Assembly: GCA_035967975.1 (NCBI GenBank)
Contig: JAWQFQ010000009.1
Span: 1-64,000 of the forward strand
Source: Scytonema sp035967975
GTDB taxonomy: Bacteria; Cyanobacteriota; Cyanobacteriia; Cyanobacteriales; Nostocaceae
Length of the DNA stretch: 64,000 nucleotides
Direction: 5' to 3'
Below, in pieces: positions 16,202 through 25,161 of the stretch. The position numbers were made by a program, and so were the translations under genes. How positions within the stretch are numbered: position 1 is the stretch's first letter; every line of letters begins with the position of its first letter. The notes beneath the pieces were generated by a model. The model was not told the origin of the DNA. It did not search any database and was given only the letters and a program-made list of their open reading frames with translations.

Positions 16202-18905
16202 TTCCCGTTCTCTGATAATAAGATTTTTCACTTCCTGGGGAAACTTTTCATTATTTAAGATTTCATCAAGCAAGGATGAATGTTTTCCTTGAGTGTATAA
16301 AATGGCTACGACAACTGCACAAATATTTGCGCTTGGTAAAACATCAGTTTCTGTCACACAGTCTTCTCTAACTATGCAAGCCAGAAAATCAGGGTCAAAC
16401 TTAGTTATTTTGGAAAGTAGACCAATAATAAATGCGTTATTCACCTTAAGAACATTTGTAGAGCGAAGCAAATTTCTTGCACATAAACTTAATGGCAAAA
16501 TGAAGTGGGGATATTCCAAGTTAGCCATATTTTTTAAGGTGATAAATGCAGAATTGGCAATACCATTATGAATTGTTTTACCTTGCTTAAGGCTAATCAA
16601 GCGATGGGTAAAATGAAATATAAATTCTGCCAAGTCATCTGTTATAGAATGATTTCGTTCCATCCAAATTGTGATTAAGCTATAGAATGGTTGTACAAGT
16701 TCGGGAACATGGTCATTTTTCAAAGCATGGCAAATATTGAGAATATCTGAGTCTGTTGTCTCTCCTCCTAATTCTACAACTTGAATGAAAGCTTTTAAGC
16801 AGTTATGACGTACTCCTAAAATTTTGGCATTAGCAATAACGGGGATGAAGTCAGATGCTTTGAATTGTGGTTCTTGTTCTACAATCTGGAGGATAGCAGC
16901 ACCAGCATCTAGTGCTACTTCTCGGCTTTCATCTAAGCATAAACTAAGGAGCGATGTAACGGCTGACTTTGATTGTATATCTTCTGCTTGCTGCTTGTAA
17001 TATTTGACTAACGCTAACCTTGATTCTTTATAATTTGTTGTTGACAGCAGATAAGATTCTAGCGATGAGGGAATATTTTTTAACCGCTTAATGACTAAAT
17101 TTAACTGTTGTTGATTGAGTTGTGGAATGTTTTGTTCTAGAAGTTGTTCTAACAACGGTTTTAACTGAACTTCTAATGAAGCTAAATAATCGATAATTGT
17201 AATCACATCGGTAGGATAAATATTGACTATTGGCATAATCCAATCAGCTAGCCTGAATGGTAATTCCGCCGAGATTGCCTTCCCCTCTTGGGCTTGATTC
17301 ACTATTTTCGCAATTAAGGATAGTATGATAGATAATTGATTCTGTGTTATGTGAATAATTTGGATTTGTAGTAAAACTAAAGCGATAGAATTTCCTGCGC
17401 CCCGTTTGATGGCTTCACTGAGGACAATGAGATAACGGCGGTGTTTTTCTTTATGACTTTCTGGTATATTTTCTTGAAATAACTCATTCATCAATATATT
17501 TATCAATTCTGGGTTGGTTACCGCTAGATAACTAACTGCTGCTGCTTGAACTAAGTCCCACCCAGAGGGTAAGGATGCGTTAAGTGCTTCGATAAAAGAA
17601 GAGCCAAAGATTGAGTTATTTAACTGAATGAAACTTGGTAACAACCGCTCTAGTAATTCAAGTGCTTTTTCTTTTTCACTTCCTTGATCTGTGATTCTCT
17701 GTCTGATAATATGCAAAAGGAATTCCTGCTGTAACTCAATGGGAACTCCAGGAGTGAGATAAAGTTGGATGACGACTGAACGAGTATAACTGCCAAACCA
17801 AAAATAACGCTCTTTTAGATAATTTAAGACATGAACATCTATTCCGTGTCCCCAAGTTTTAGGTGTCCTTGAGTAAGAAGTCACTAACTTACCAAAGATA
17901 TTCACGGAATTTTGTTCTCTTTCCCGTCTGGAAGCGGATTTGCGATCGCTCACAGCTAATATTGCTTGTTCAACAGGGTTTTCTGTCGTAGTTTTCATGC
18001 GAGTCAGTAACTCCCCGGCGATATCAGCTGCTTTACAAGCTGATGTCATTCCTGCTTTGTTCATCATTTCCAAAAGCAGTGTCCACACGGTTTGAATATG
18101 GCGGTTAGGTGCGCCGGAAGCGACAACAAGCAGCACATCTTGATAGGCGTCACCTTGGTGGAGTGCGTTGTGGAGTAGTTGCAGCAGGATATTAGCACTC
18201 TCCGGTTCGGTACGGGAAACCGATGCAAAAGCAAGCGCACGAAATGGCAAGAGTTTTTCTTTATCTAAAGTATCAGCAATGCGGTAAAATTCACTGAAGT
18301 TGACAAGATTTAGTAGCTGACGCACAACAGGCCAGATATAGTGTTTTAAGTAGGCATTTTCAGGTTGTGTCAAGTGGTTGAGTAGCTGATGCTTCTCTTG
18401 TTCTCCTTGGGGAGTTGATTCAAACCAGCGGGCGATCGCAAACTCTAAAAAAGTTTGGTGGAAGAAACTGACTCTATCTGCACCCAACTCTTGTAGAACC
18501 CCATCGCTTTGAAGTTCTTCATACGCAAGAAACTCAGTTTCATTAAGTTGCAATTGAGTTTCGTAGACAAAATCACGCAAGCGTTCGTTAGAACAGTTGT
18601 ACATCACCTCTGCTATCATCAAGCAGAGATTTTTCTTCACCATCCCAATACGGCGATTATCTGGATGTTGTTTGCGGCTTGTGGCAATTCGCAAGTCCCA
18701 GTACATTTGATAGAGTTGGCTGACGGTTAAGTCTTCGGGAACGTTACCATCTTCACCAAAGAGCTTACACATCAACGCAAGCAACAGTGGATTGCGGGTG
18801 ATGTCTGCAAGGGATTTACTGTCAGCGGAAAGTGCGATAATCTTGTCAGCAAAGCCTGTGGAAACCTCTGGTGTCTCAACGCCTAATTCCTGTTGATAAA
18901 ATGCG
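16190..18905 (-). pseudogene. NACHT/STAND-type NTPase, 5'-truncated, with HEAT-like tail
   Basis: The open frame runs from about 18905 without a start. Its first residues, LADITRNPLLLALMCKLFG, are the winged-helix/NPLLL motif that follows a NACHT NTPase domain. The P-loop part is missing. About 800 residues of helical, HEAT-like repeats follow (SFFHQTFLEFAIARWF, then many paired helices). Such STAND proteins are typical of phage sensing and multicellular cyanobacteria. The 5' side is cut at a HIP1 site, where a cas3 3' fragment begins on the other strand. The first internal ATG is at 18784, but a protein made from there would lack its switch domain. Confidence 0.75.
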
Positions 18906-19109
18906 ATCGCAGACAGTTGGCGTTATATGGTACATTTTTTACCGAATGATGATTATTTGCCACAGCCAAGTTTGGGGAAAAGTGTTTACAACCTCAAAGA
19001 GTTTGATTTGAATAAATTCGAGCGCGATGAGATTGAGTTTCTGCAGCTTTATTCTTTGGTTGTACGTGCTTTGCGGTTGTGCGACCAACGCTCGGTACAA
19101 TTAACATGA
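18903..19109 (+). pseudogene. 3' remnant of the cas3-like helicase/HD gene
   Basis: From the HIP1 octamer at 18903 onward this matches 34257-34463, the end of the intact gene, with scattered substitutions: FLPNDDYLPQPSLGKSVYNL, KEFDLNKFERDEIEFLQLYS, LVVRALRLCDQRSVQLT. Similarity continues about 35 bp past the stop. It is a diverged second copy of the cas3 end, cut at HIP1. Confidence 0.92.
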
Positions 19110-19155
19110 AGATATCTAACCGATTCTAGACATTAGGATGCAGAACTCACCAAAC

Positions 19156-19380
19156 CTAAGCTGCATATCTAATAATCTCAACCTCTGCCCCATTATTAAC
19201 AGCAACTTCTGCCCTATCTAACACTTGTTCAGTAATTGCATCACTTAAATAGTATTCTCCACAATTATCACAAACTTCCGCTGGAACTTTTTTAATGACA
19301 ACAATACATTCGTCTCTTTCTAAAGTCACAGTTACGAAACCAGGTTTAGTTTGTCCATTCTTGCAAATGACGCATTTCAT
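19156..19380 (-). CDS. MqsA/YgiT-type zinc-finger antitoxin
   Basis: A 74-residue protein with two Cys pairs (CVICKNG, CDNCGEYYLSDA) that form the N-terminal zinc knuckle of MqsA-like antitoxins, then a short helical end (VLDRAEVAVNNGAEVEIIRY). It overlaps the toxin gene stop by ATGA. It would bind and silence the adjacent DUF4258 toxin. The pair sits where the leader should be between a cas3 remnant and a CRISPR repeat remnant. Confidence 0.85.
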   Translation of the reverse strand: MKCVICKNGQTKPGFVTVTLERDECIVVIKKVPAEVCDNCGEYYLSDAITEQVLDRAEVAVNNGAEVEIIRYAA

Positions 19381-19664
19381 AATCTTATCCTAGTTCTAAA
19401 ATCATCTGACCAAATATTCCTATCGGGAATATAAGCTGTTACCACATAACCTGTATCTGTAGATTCATCATAGGAACAGACAACATGAATTGGTTTCCCT
19501 TCTACAAAATCAAAGATTAGATAGCTCGGGAAGGGTGTATCATCAGGATTTTCTTCTATCACTTCTCCATAAACGAGCACAGATTCTACTTCCTTTTTAC
19601 TTATTTGACGATAAAACATTTGTTGGATAGCATGACGGGAAAAAACTAGATTGTGACAATACAT
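19377..19664 (-). CDS. DUF4258 toxin of the mqsA-like pair
   Basis: A 95-residue DUF4258 protein: LVFSRHAIQQMFYRQISKKE, YGEVIEENPDDTPFPSYLIF, KPIHVVCSYDESTDTGYVVT, AYIPD. DUF4258 belongs to the RelE/BrnT-like fold and is regularly paired with YgiT-type zinc-finger antitoxins. Likely ribonuclease toxin by family. First gene of the pair. Confidence 0.85.
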   Translation of the reverse strand: MYCHNLVFSRHAIQQMFYRQISKKEVESVLVYGEVIEENPDDTPFPSYLIFDFVEGKPIHVVCSYDESTDTGYVVTAYIPDRNIWSDDFRTRIRL

Positions 19665-19717
19665 GAAGTTATTTTATCTTGGGCATAGTCAACTTGTCAT
19701 TGGATAGTGATATAATA

Positions 19718-19796
19718 CTTGAAACGTAGCGATTCCCGGCAACGGGATTGAAACATAGTGCTGTACCCGCTAGAAACACGCTATTTATCTTGAAAC
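19718..19796 (+). CRISPR. CRISPR array remnant: repeat, spacer, repeat stub
   Basis: A complete 37-nt repeat at 19718-19754 differs from the array A repeat at one base (GGC for GGT). A 34-nt spacer follows, then CTTGAAAC (19789-19796), the first eight bases of a second repeat. The stub is fused to the 3' end of parE. Together with the cas3 remnant upstream this is a relic of a second cas3-CRISPR module. Confidence 0.85.
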
Positions 19797-20026
19797 TCAT
19801 CAAGCTTGGTATAAAAGATCATGTAAGGCTTTACTGGAAAACTTCTCAGCTTTTCGCCTAAATCATCCCGCATTTGTCCCATATCTGGAAACTGAGCTAA
19901 CATCGGCAATCGGTTTAAAATATTCGCAATCTGTTTATCTGCTGCAATTTGATTATTTTGAGCAAGATACACCCAAATATCCTCCAAGTCTTGCTGTGCG
20001 AGTTGGGAGATTTTGTAACGATTCAT
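19781..20026 (-). CDS. ParE-type toxin truncated by CRISPR repeat
   Basis: An 81-residue ParE-like protein: YKISQLAQQDLEDIWVYLAQ, LPMLAQFPDMGQMRDDL, GEKLRSFPVKPYMIFYTKLD, then EFQDK and stop. The normal last strand (xVEILRVLHGARDI) is missing. Its final codons, F-Q, are read from the antisense of a CRISPR repeat stub, and D-K from the former spacer. Loss of the last strand probably reduces or abolishes toxicity. It lies 5 nt downstream of its antitoxin gene. Confidence 0.8.
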   Translation of the reverse strand: MNRYKISQLAQQDLEDIWVYLAQNNQIAADKQIANILNRLPMLAQFPDMGQMRDDLGEKLRSFPVKPYMIFYTKLDEFQDK

Positions 20027-20031
20027 GGAGC

Positions 20032-20373
20032 TTAATCTTGATTAATTCTGCGTTGTCCTCGTTCTTTAATGGCTGACAGTAAACTCGGTAAAGACTCGTC
20101 ATCGTATTCGCTATATTGACCATTTTGTAACTGTTCCATACCCAAGGCAATATCACGGTGCAATGCTTCGAGCTTGAGTTTGCGTACTTCTGCTTCCGAG
20201 GCTTCTAAGCGTCGCATCATCTCCTGAAAACTGCTTGCATCTTGAATGACAATCTCCGCTTTACCGTTAACGGTAAGTACAAGTGGGGATTTTGTTGTTT
20301 TAATCTGTTCGATAAACTGTTTGACGTTGCGCTTGAAATCCGTGAGTGGGTGTATATTTTCAAGATTAATCAT
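20032..20373 (-). CDS. Phd/YefM-type antitoxin
   Basis: A 113-residue protein: INLENIHPLTDFKRNVKQFI, KTTKSPLVLTVNGKAEIVIQ, DASSFQEMM. This is the Phd/YefM N-terminal DNA-binding fold, followed by a charged helical tail. It precedes a ParE-type toxin in the same operon. It probably autoregulates from the AT-rich region 20374-20460. Confidence 0.88.
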   Translation of the reverse strand: MINLENIHPLTDFKRNVKQFIEQIKTTKSPLVLTVNGKAEIVIQDASSFQEMMRRLEASEAEVRKLKLEALHRDIALGMEQLQNGQYSEYDDESLPSLLSAIKERGQRRINQD

Positions 20374-20674
20374 ATAATTTGATATTGAATTTAGTATCTA
20401 ATTCAGACTTTATTATATATCATAACGTTAAAACTGCTGAAACTCTTGTAAAATAAGCATTTTCACAGATTTTGACCCAAGCGTTGTAAAAAAGAGGAGA
20501 CTATTTTGTTAGCAGTTGGGTAAATTTCCCTTGCATTATCAATCGACTCCGTTACGTCAGGGTGGCGCGGGAACCGCATCGCTACATCGTCACCTAGTCT
20601 GTAGATTGCGTTTTCGGTTCTTTGCAGATTGAACGTACCTAATGGACAGGTTACTTAGTTTGTAGTGTATGGCA
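20374..20674. other. Gene-free interval
   Basis: AT-rich DNA next to the phd start, likely its promoter (several TATAAT-like runs near 20405-20430). The part nearer the regulator gene is less AT-rich. I see no repeat or coding remnant here. Confidence 0.4.
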
Positions 20675-22117
20675 TTATTTATAACTACTTCCAACAATAT
20701 GTCCGTATAGATTCAACATATCTTGAATCTCACGAGTCATTTCCTGACGTAAATTCCACGGTAATAAAACTTCAACTTTTGCGCCTAAAGCTCGTATCCA
20801 TCTGAGAACGTAATAATCTGTAACTCGATAATTGACTTGGTAATATGCATCGTTACTCGGACGAGATTGAAGAATATTTAAAATTACCTCCCGATGTTCT
20901 TGGTCGAGTATATGCTGTTGAAGGAGGGTAAATACTTGCTTGTAAGTTATTTTAGCAAACGTGTCATGAATACTAATTCCATCGATATAGCGCTGATGGA
21001 AGTCTTGGTCAAATCGTAATATCATTAATGATTTTTCTTTGTAAAAATCACATCCCCAAGCTTCTTTTAATTTTGTGTTGACGGTTTTGGGAGTTGGTAA
21101 TTGATGATTATCATTGATTTCTTTTAAAATTTGTGGAACCCGAATATCTTGCCAAGATAATTCTTCTATGCGTTGGGAGATAATGCGGTCAAGACGATAT
21201 TTGTACCAGTTAATATCATTGTGCGGAGTCGTTCCATAGGCACATAGATATTTAGCACGCTCCATAAAATAAATACAGACTGGATAAACAACACACTCTT
21301 TAACTTGATTCCTATGGGCACTATGGTATGTAAAAAGTAAAGGTGGAACGTTTTCAGAGTTCCAAATTTCCTGCAACTGACTTTGAATTTCATCTACAGC
21401 ATCTTGTGTTGGGCTAGAATCAGGAACGACATAATCTACATAGAGAAATACACGATGATTGTCCTCGTCTATTTCTTCCTCAGAAAATTCTTCAGCTAAT
21501 ACGGGTAAATTAGGATCGAGAAAACTAAACAAACCTAAAGTCCCTGCTAAATAAGCTTGTTTCTTTATACTTAAGCTTGCTTGAGGGGTAATATTTTCGT
21601 TTGTTTTCCAGCTTGGTAATGTTTGCGATCGCTGATAATATTTACTTCTACCAGTATTATGTTGGCTTCTTTGTAGGTAATTACGACTGACTAATAACTC
21701 AAAATCACTTTGTAAAGATTTACGAACCTGGGCAAATAATCTTTCTTCGAGAATTTCTTCCAGTTCCGATTTAGCTATGGGTATTTGTGCTTGTAAAGAA
21801 TCCTGCCATTTGTCAATGGGTACTTCCAACTCTGATAACCATTGTCTGGTTGTCTTAGTGCAAGCACAATTCAAATCTTGATGGTTGAGAATATCTGCTT
21901 GCTTTTCATCCTTGTGGGTTTCAGTAAAAAAAGCTTCGCGCCAATTTGCGTAAGTAAAAGGGTCTACAAGCTTAATGTAGCTATTTTGGCTATATAACCA
22001 TCGTAATAATGCCCACAGTCTAATTGCGCGAGTCAAATTTTGGCTTTGGTCGAGGGAACCCTTGACGAGTTTTTGTAAAAGGTTAAAATCTGGATAGTCT
22101 TTAAATATGGTATTCAC
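20675..22117 (-). CDS. WYL-domain CRISPR-associated regulator (TIGR03985 type)
   Basis: A 480-residue protein. The N-terminal helical/winged part (residues 1-190) contains AIRLWALLRWLY and KKQAYLAGTLGLFSFLDPN. A WYL domain follows, with the ligand-pocket segment MERAKYLCAYGTTPHNDINW then YKYRLDRI near residues 280-305, and a C-terminal WCX-like part (VLRWIRALGAKVEVLLPWNL RQEM). It matches the TIGR03985 family of CRISPR-associated proteins in cyanobacteria. WYL regulators sense nucleic-acid ligands. Transcribed divergently from the cas operon, it is the obvious candidate regulator of it. Confidence 0.85.
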   Translation of the reverse strand: MNTIFKDYPDFNLLQKLVKGSLDQSQNLTRAIRLWALLRWLYSQNSYIKLVDPFTYANWREAFFTETHKDEKQADILNHQDLNCACTKTTRQWLSELEVPIDKWQDSLQAQIPIAKSELEEILEERLFAQVRKSLQSDFELLVSRNYLQRSQHNTGRSKYYQRSQTLPSWKTNENITPQASLSIKKQAYLAGTLGLFSFLDPNLPVLAEEFSEEEIDEDNHRVFLYVDYVVPDSSPTQDAVDEIQSQLQEIWNSENVPPLLFTYHSAHRNQVKECVVYPVCIYFMERAKYLCAYGTTPHNDINWYKYRLDRIISQRIEELSWQDIRVPQILKEINDNHQLPTPKTVNTKLKEAWGCDFYKEKSLMILRFDQDFHQRYIDGISIHDTFAKITYKQVFTLLQQHILDQEHREVILNILQSRPSNDAYYQVNYRVTDYYVLRWIRALGAKVEVLLPWNLRQEMTREIQDMLNLYGHIVGSSYK

Positions 22118-22182
22118 AACAGTTTGACCTATTTGGTTAATTGTTTATACATTAGCAGCTATTCGGAATGGGGTATTTCCGA

Positions 22183-22204
22183 CCATGTGCCATAATGGGC
22201 ATGG
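22183..22204. promoter_or_regulatory. Candidate operator dyad between regulator and cas operon
   Basis: An imperfect palindrome, CCATG-TGCCATAATGGG-CATGG, lies in the 114-bp divergent interval, 28 bp before the card1-like start. The spacing suits a repressor or activator site for the WYL protein. AGAAGG at about 22213 can serve as ribosome site for the first cas gene. Confidence 0.35.
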
Positions 22205-22231
22205 CAATTTTGAGAAGGATACATCTACCGT

Positions 22232-23527
22232 ATGAGTGCATCTGATTTTGATGAGTATAAAGTAGACCACTTGTTTTTGCTGGTTGGTGAGAATCCCTTA
22301 CCTAACTACGTTGCAGCCAAAATGCTGTTGAATAAAGGTGGAACTGCGTATTTGGTATATTCAACGGGTACAGAAAAATCAGCGAAGCGACTGCAAACCA
22401 TTCTAAAAAGCGAGTTAAACGGTTTTAAGGATATAGAATTGCGATCGCTCAATGATTATGAGTCTGATGCTTACTATATCCAGCAAGAAATAAAAGAGAA
22501 GCTAGGAAGTATTAAAAGCGGAACAGTAGGCTTAAATTATACAGGTGGTACAAAAGCCATGTCCGCACACTCTTACAGAGCATTATTTTACGAAGAGATA
22601 AAAGACAAATCAAATACACTTTATAAGCGACGCGAAGATATTATTTTTAGCTATCTTGACCCTCGTCGATTAGAAATATGTATAGATAGGGAAGACAATG
22701 AACGTGTTCGCTTGAAAATTAAACCTGATACTTTACAAGTTGAACTGGTAAAGCTTTTTCAGTTACATGGGTTGGAATTAAAACAAGAACCAACACAAGA
22801 CATTAAATTAGCTGAATTAACTAAAGAACTTGTCGAAATATTTGGTGAGGATGAGAAGAGAAAACGATGGGTTAATTGGTGCAAAAAATTTCGTGAAAAA
22901 GCACGCAAAAAGAAAGATGATGATACCTGGGGTAATTGGAAAAGTAAAACTGACTTAGCCGAAATATTTGTATCCTTAAATGACTTACCATTAAGTTTTG
23001 TAGAAGTATTGAAAACTGAAAAGTTACTGGATGATAAAGGCGAGCTTGCTTTGTCGAATGTAAAATCTGTCGGCTTATTTCCAGAGATAAAGGATTTTTG
23101 TGAATGGCTAGATGGAACATGGCTAGAACATTATGTATTGGAGCAAGTAAAAAATATTGCAAATAACCAATTGATACAATACTATGGAATGAATTTTAAG
23201 ATTAACCTCACAAGAACTGAAGATTTTCAATTTGATGTTGCATTTACACGCGGTTATCAGCTTTTTGCTATATCCTGTACAACTACAAGCGACAGGAAAT
23301 TATGTAAAAGTAAGCTGTTTGAAGCATATTTAAGGGCACAGCAAATGGGAGGAGATGAAGCAAGAGTTGCTTTGGTTTGCTGTTTTGATGACCCAGATTC
23401 TTTAAAAGCAGAAATATCTGGAACGCTACCAAACAAAAAAATTGCAGTTTTTGGTAGAGAACATTTAGAGAAGTTAGAGACAGAACTTAATACTTGGATT
23501 AAGCAAAACGATGAGGGGACAAAATGA
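22232..23527 (+). CDS. Card1/Can2-like CARF protein with altered nuclease site
   Basis: A 431-residue DUF1887-type protein. The N-terminal CARF domain (residues 1-160) includes LFLLVGENPLPNYVAAKMLL and the ligand-loop motif GLNYTGGTKAMSAHSYRAL. A charged linker/wHTH region follows. The C-terminal PD-(D/E)XK-like domain (about 290-390) has GTWLEHYVLEQV and DFQFDVAFTRGYQLFAISCT. In Card1/Can2 the last strand normally reads V/I-E-C-K. Here E and K are replaced (I-S-C-T), and lysines appear a few residues later (RKLCKSK). CARF binds cyclic oligoadenylate made by Cas10. First gene of the operon, overlapping cas10 by ATGA. Confidence 0.85.
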   Translation: MSASDFDEYKVDHLFLLVGENPLPNYVAAKMLLNKGGTAYLVYSTGTEKSAKRLQTILKSELNGFKDIELRSLNDYESDAYYIQQEIKEKLGSIKSGTVGLNYTGGTKAMSAHSYRALFYEEIKDKSNTLYKRREDIIFSYLDPRRLEICIDREDNERVRLKIKPDTLQVELVKLFQLHGLELKQEPTQDIKLAELTKELVEIFGEDEKRKRWVNWCKKFREKARKKKDDDTWGNWKSKTDLAEIFVSLNDLPLSFVEVLKTEKLLDDKGELALSNVKSVGLFPEIKDFCEWLDGTWLEHYVLEQVKNIANNQLIQYYGMNFKINLTRTEDFQFDVAFTRGYQLFAISCTTTSDRKLCKSKLFEAYLRAQQMGGDEARVALVCCFDDPDSLKAEISGTLPNKKIAVFGREHLEKLETELNTWIKQNDEGTK

Positions 23528-25161
23528 CAAAATATACTGTAACTGTTATTGATACAACAGGAAAACAGAATTATATCTTCAAGAGTAATCGTTTGCGGGA
23601 GAATATTGGAGCATCTTTTTTACTATCGCAAGCGACTAAGTCTTGGATTGAAGAAATTTTAGAGCAAAAATTCAATGTGCCAAAAGGTAGACAAGAAGAT
23701 GCTATCGAAAAAAGCCAACTAAATGCAGAAATAATCTATGCAAATGGTGGTAATGCTCTGATTATATTCAAATCGCGGGAAATTGCAGTTGGATTTACCC
23801 AGATATTGAGTAGAAAAGTATTACAAGAAGCACCAGGAATTCATTTACTAGTTGCTCATAAAGAGTTTGATTGGAATGACGAAAGTGACAATAACTTATA
23901 TGGAGTCGTTGAGGATTTAAAGAAATATGATATCGACTATCAAAAATATGAGCGAATGTCTTCTGTTCCACTATTAGGTTTGGGAGTAACTGCTAGCTGT
24001 AATTCAACCTTACTCCCCGCAGTAGGTAAAAGTGAAAACTATGTTAAGTATGGTGATGAGGAAGATGCAGATAGCTATTTAGTTTCTACCGAGGCTAAGA
24101 GAAAGCTAGAAGTAGTCGGTCAAGCGAATATAAAACTACAAGATATATTTGCAGACGAAGTAGATCGAAAGATTTACAAGTTTCCCTATCGTACTGACCA
24201 TTTAGGTCGCTCTAAAGGTGAATCCAGTTATGCAGCGGTAATTCATGTTGATGGGAATGGGATGGGAACGAGATTTAAAAATCATGGTCGTCAGGGAAAA
24301 ACTAATCGGGATTATATCAATGCAATACGAGATTTTTCTAAAAGTGTTGATAGTGCTGGTATAAATGCTCTCAAAGCAGTTGCAAGTATTCTGGTTAAAT
24401 CTATTCAACAAGGAAAAGTATTAGGTAGTCTTGGAGAATTTAACCTAAATGCTCAATATTATTTACCTTTTCGTCCTTTAGTTTACGCAGGAGATGATAT
24501 TACATTTATTTGTGAAGGTAGAATTGGTATCGAATTAGCAGCTTTATTTCTCCGAGAATTTGAAAACCAAACAGTCACTGATGGTAAAGCTTTAACAGCT
24601 TGTGCTGGTGTCTGTGTTGTCAAAACTCATTATCCCTTTGCACGAGCTTACGCTATTAGTGAAGAATTATGTAAATCAGCCAAGAAATTCGTCAAAGAGA
24701 ATAAATTTGAAGATAAATCTTTTTCTGCTTTGGATTGGCATTTAGCAGCAAGTGGTTTAATTGGTTCAATCTCGGAGATTCGCGATCGCGAGTATAAAAT
24801 CCCCAAGAATCAGGATATTTACGATTTGACAATGCGTCCGGTACGCTTGCAAAGTAATAGCAGCGATTGGTGTACTTGGGAAGGTTTTACCCAAGTTGTT
24901 AGAGAATTTAAAACAGGGAAAAATTGGGAAGGAAAACATAATAAAGTGATGGCTTTACGAGAAGTTCTGCGTCAAGCTTCTGACAAAGCCGTTGAAGAGT
25001 TTTTACGAAATTATAGCAAATCATCGCAATTACAACTGCCATTATTTCCAAAATCTAGTGGTCAGAACGAGCAGTTAGCAAAAAATGGTTGGCTTAACAG
25101 ACGTTGTGGATATTTTGATGCCATTGAAGCGATGGAATTTTATTTGGGGCTGGAAGGTTAA
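23524..25161 (+). CDS. cas10: Cas10-family palm protein without HD domain
   Basis: 545 residues, much shorter than typical Cas10. The N-terminal ferredoxin-like palm 1 includes YTVTVIDTTGKQNYIFKSNR and IIYANGGNALIIF. Palm 2 has VIHVDGNGMGTRF (about 240) and VYAGDDITFI (D324, D325), so the GGDD motif reads AGDD. A helical C-terminus ends near YLGLEG. No HD nuclease domain is present. Cas10 is the large subunit of type III effectors and synthesises cyclic oligoadenylate. The neighbouring CARF gene implies signalling is or was used. It ends one base before the cas7 ATG. Confidence 0.85.
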   Translation: MTKYTVTVIDTTGKQNYIFKSNRLRENIGASFLLSQATKSWIEEILEQKFNVPKGRQEDAIEKSQLNAEIIYANGGNALIIFKSREIAVGFTQILSRKVLQEAPGIHLLVAHKEFDWNDESDNNLYGVVEDLKKYDIDYQKYERMSSVPLLGLGVTASCNSTLLPAVGKSENYVKYGDEEDADSYLVSTEAKRKLEVVGQANIKLQDIFADEVDRKIYKFPYRTDHLGRSKGESSYAAVIHVDGNGMGTRFKNHGRQGKTNRDYINAIRDFSKSVDSAGINALKAVASILVKSIQQGKVLGSLGEFNLNAQYYLPFRPLVYAGDDITFICEGRIGIELAALFLREFENQTVTDGKALTACAGVCVVKTHYPFARAYAISEELCKSAKKFVKENKFEDKSFSALDWHLAASGLIGSISEIRDREYKIPKNQDIYDLTMRPVRLQSNSSDWCTWEGFTQVVREFKTGKNWEGKHNKVMALREVLRQASDKAVEEFLRNYSKSSQLQLPLFPKSSGQNEQLAKNGWLNRRCGYFDAIEAMEFYLGLEG

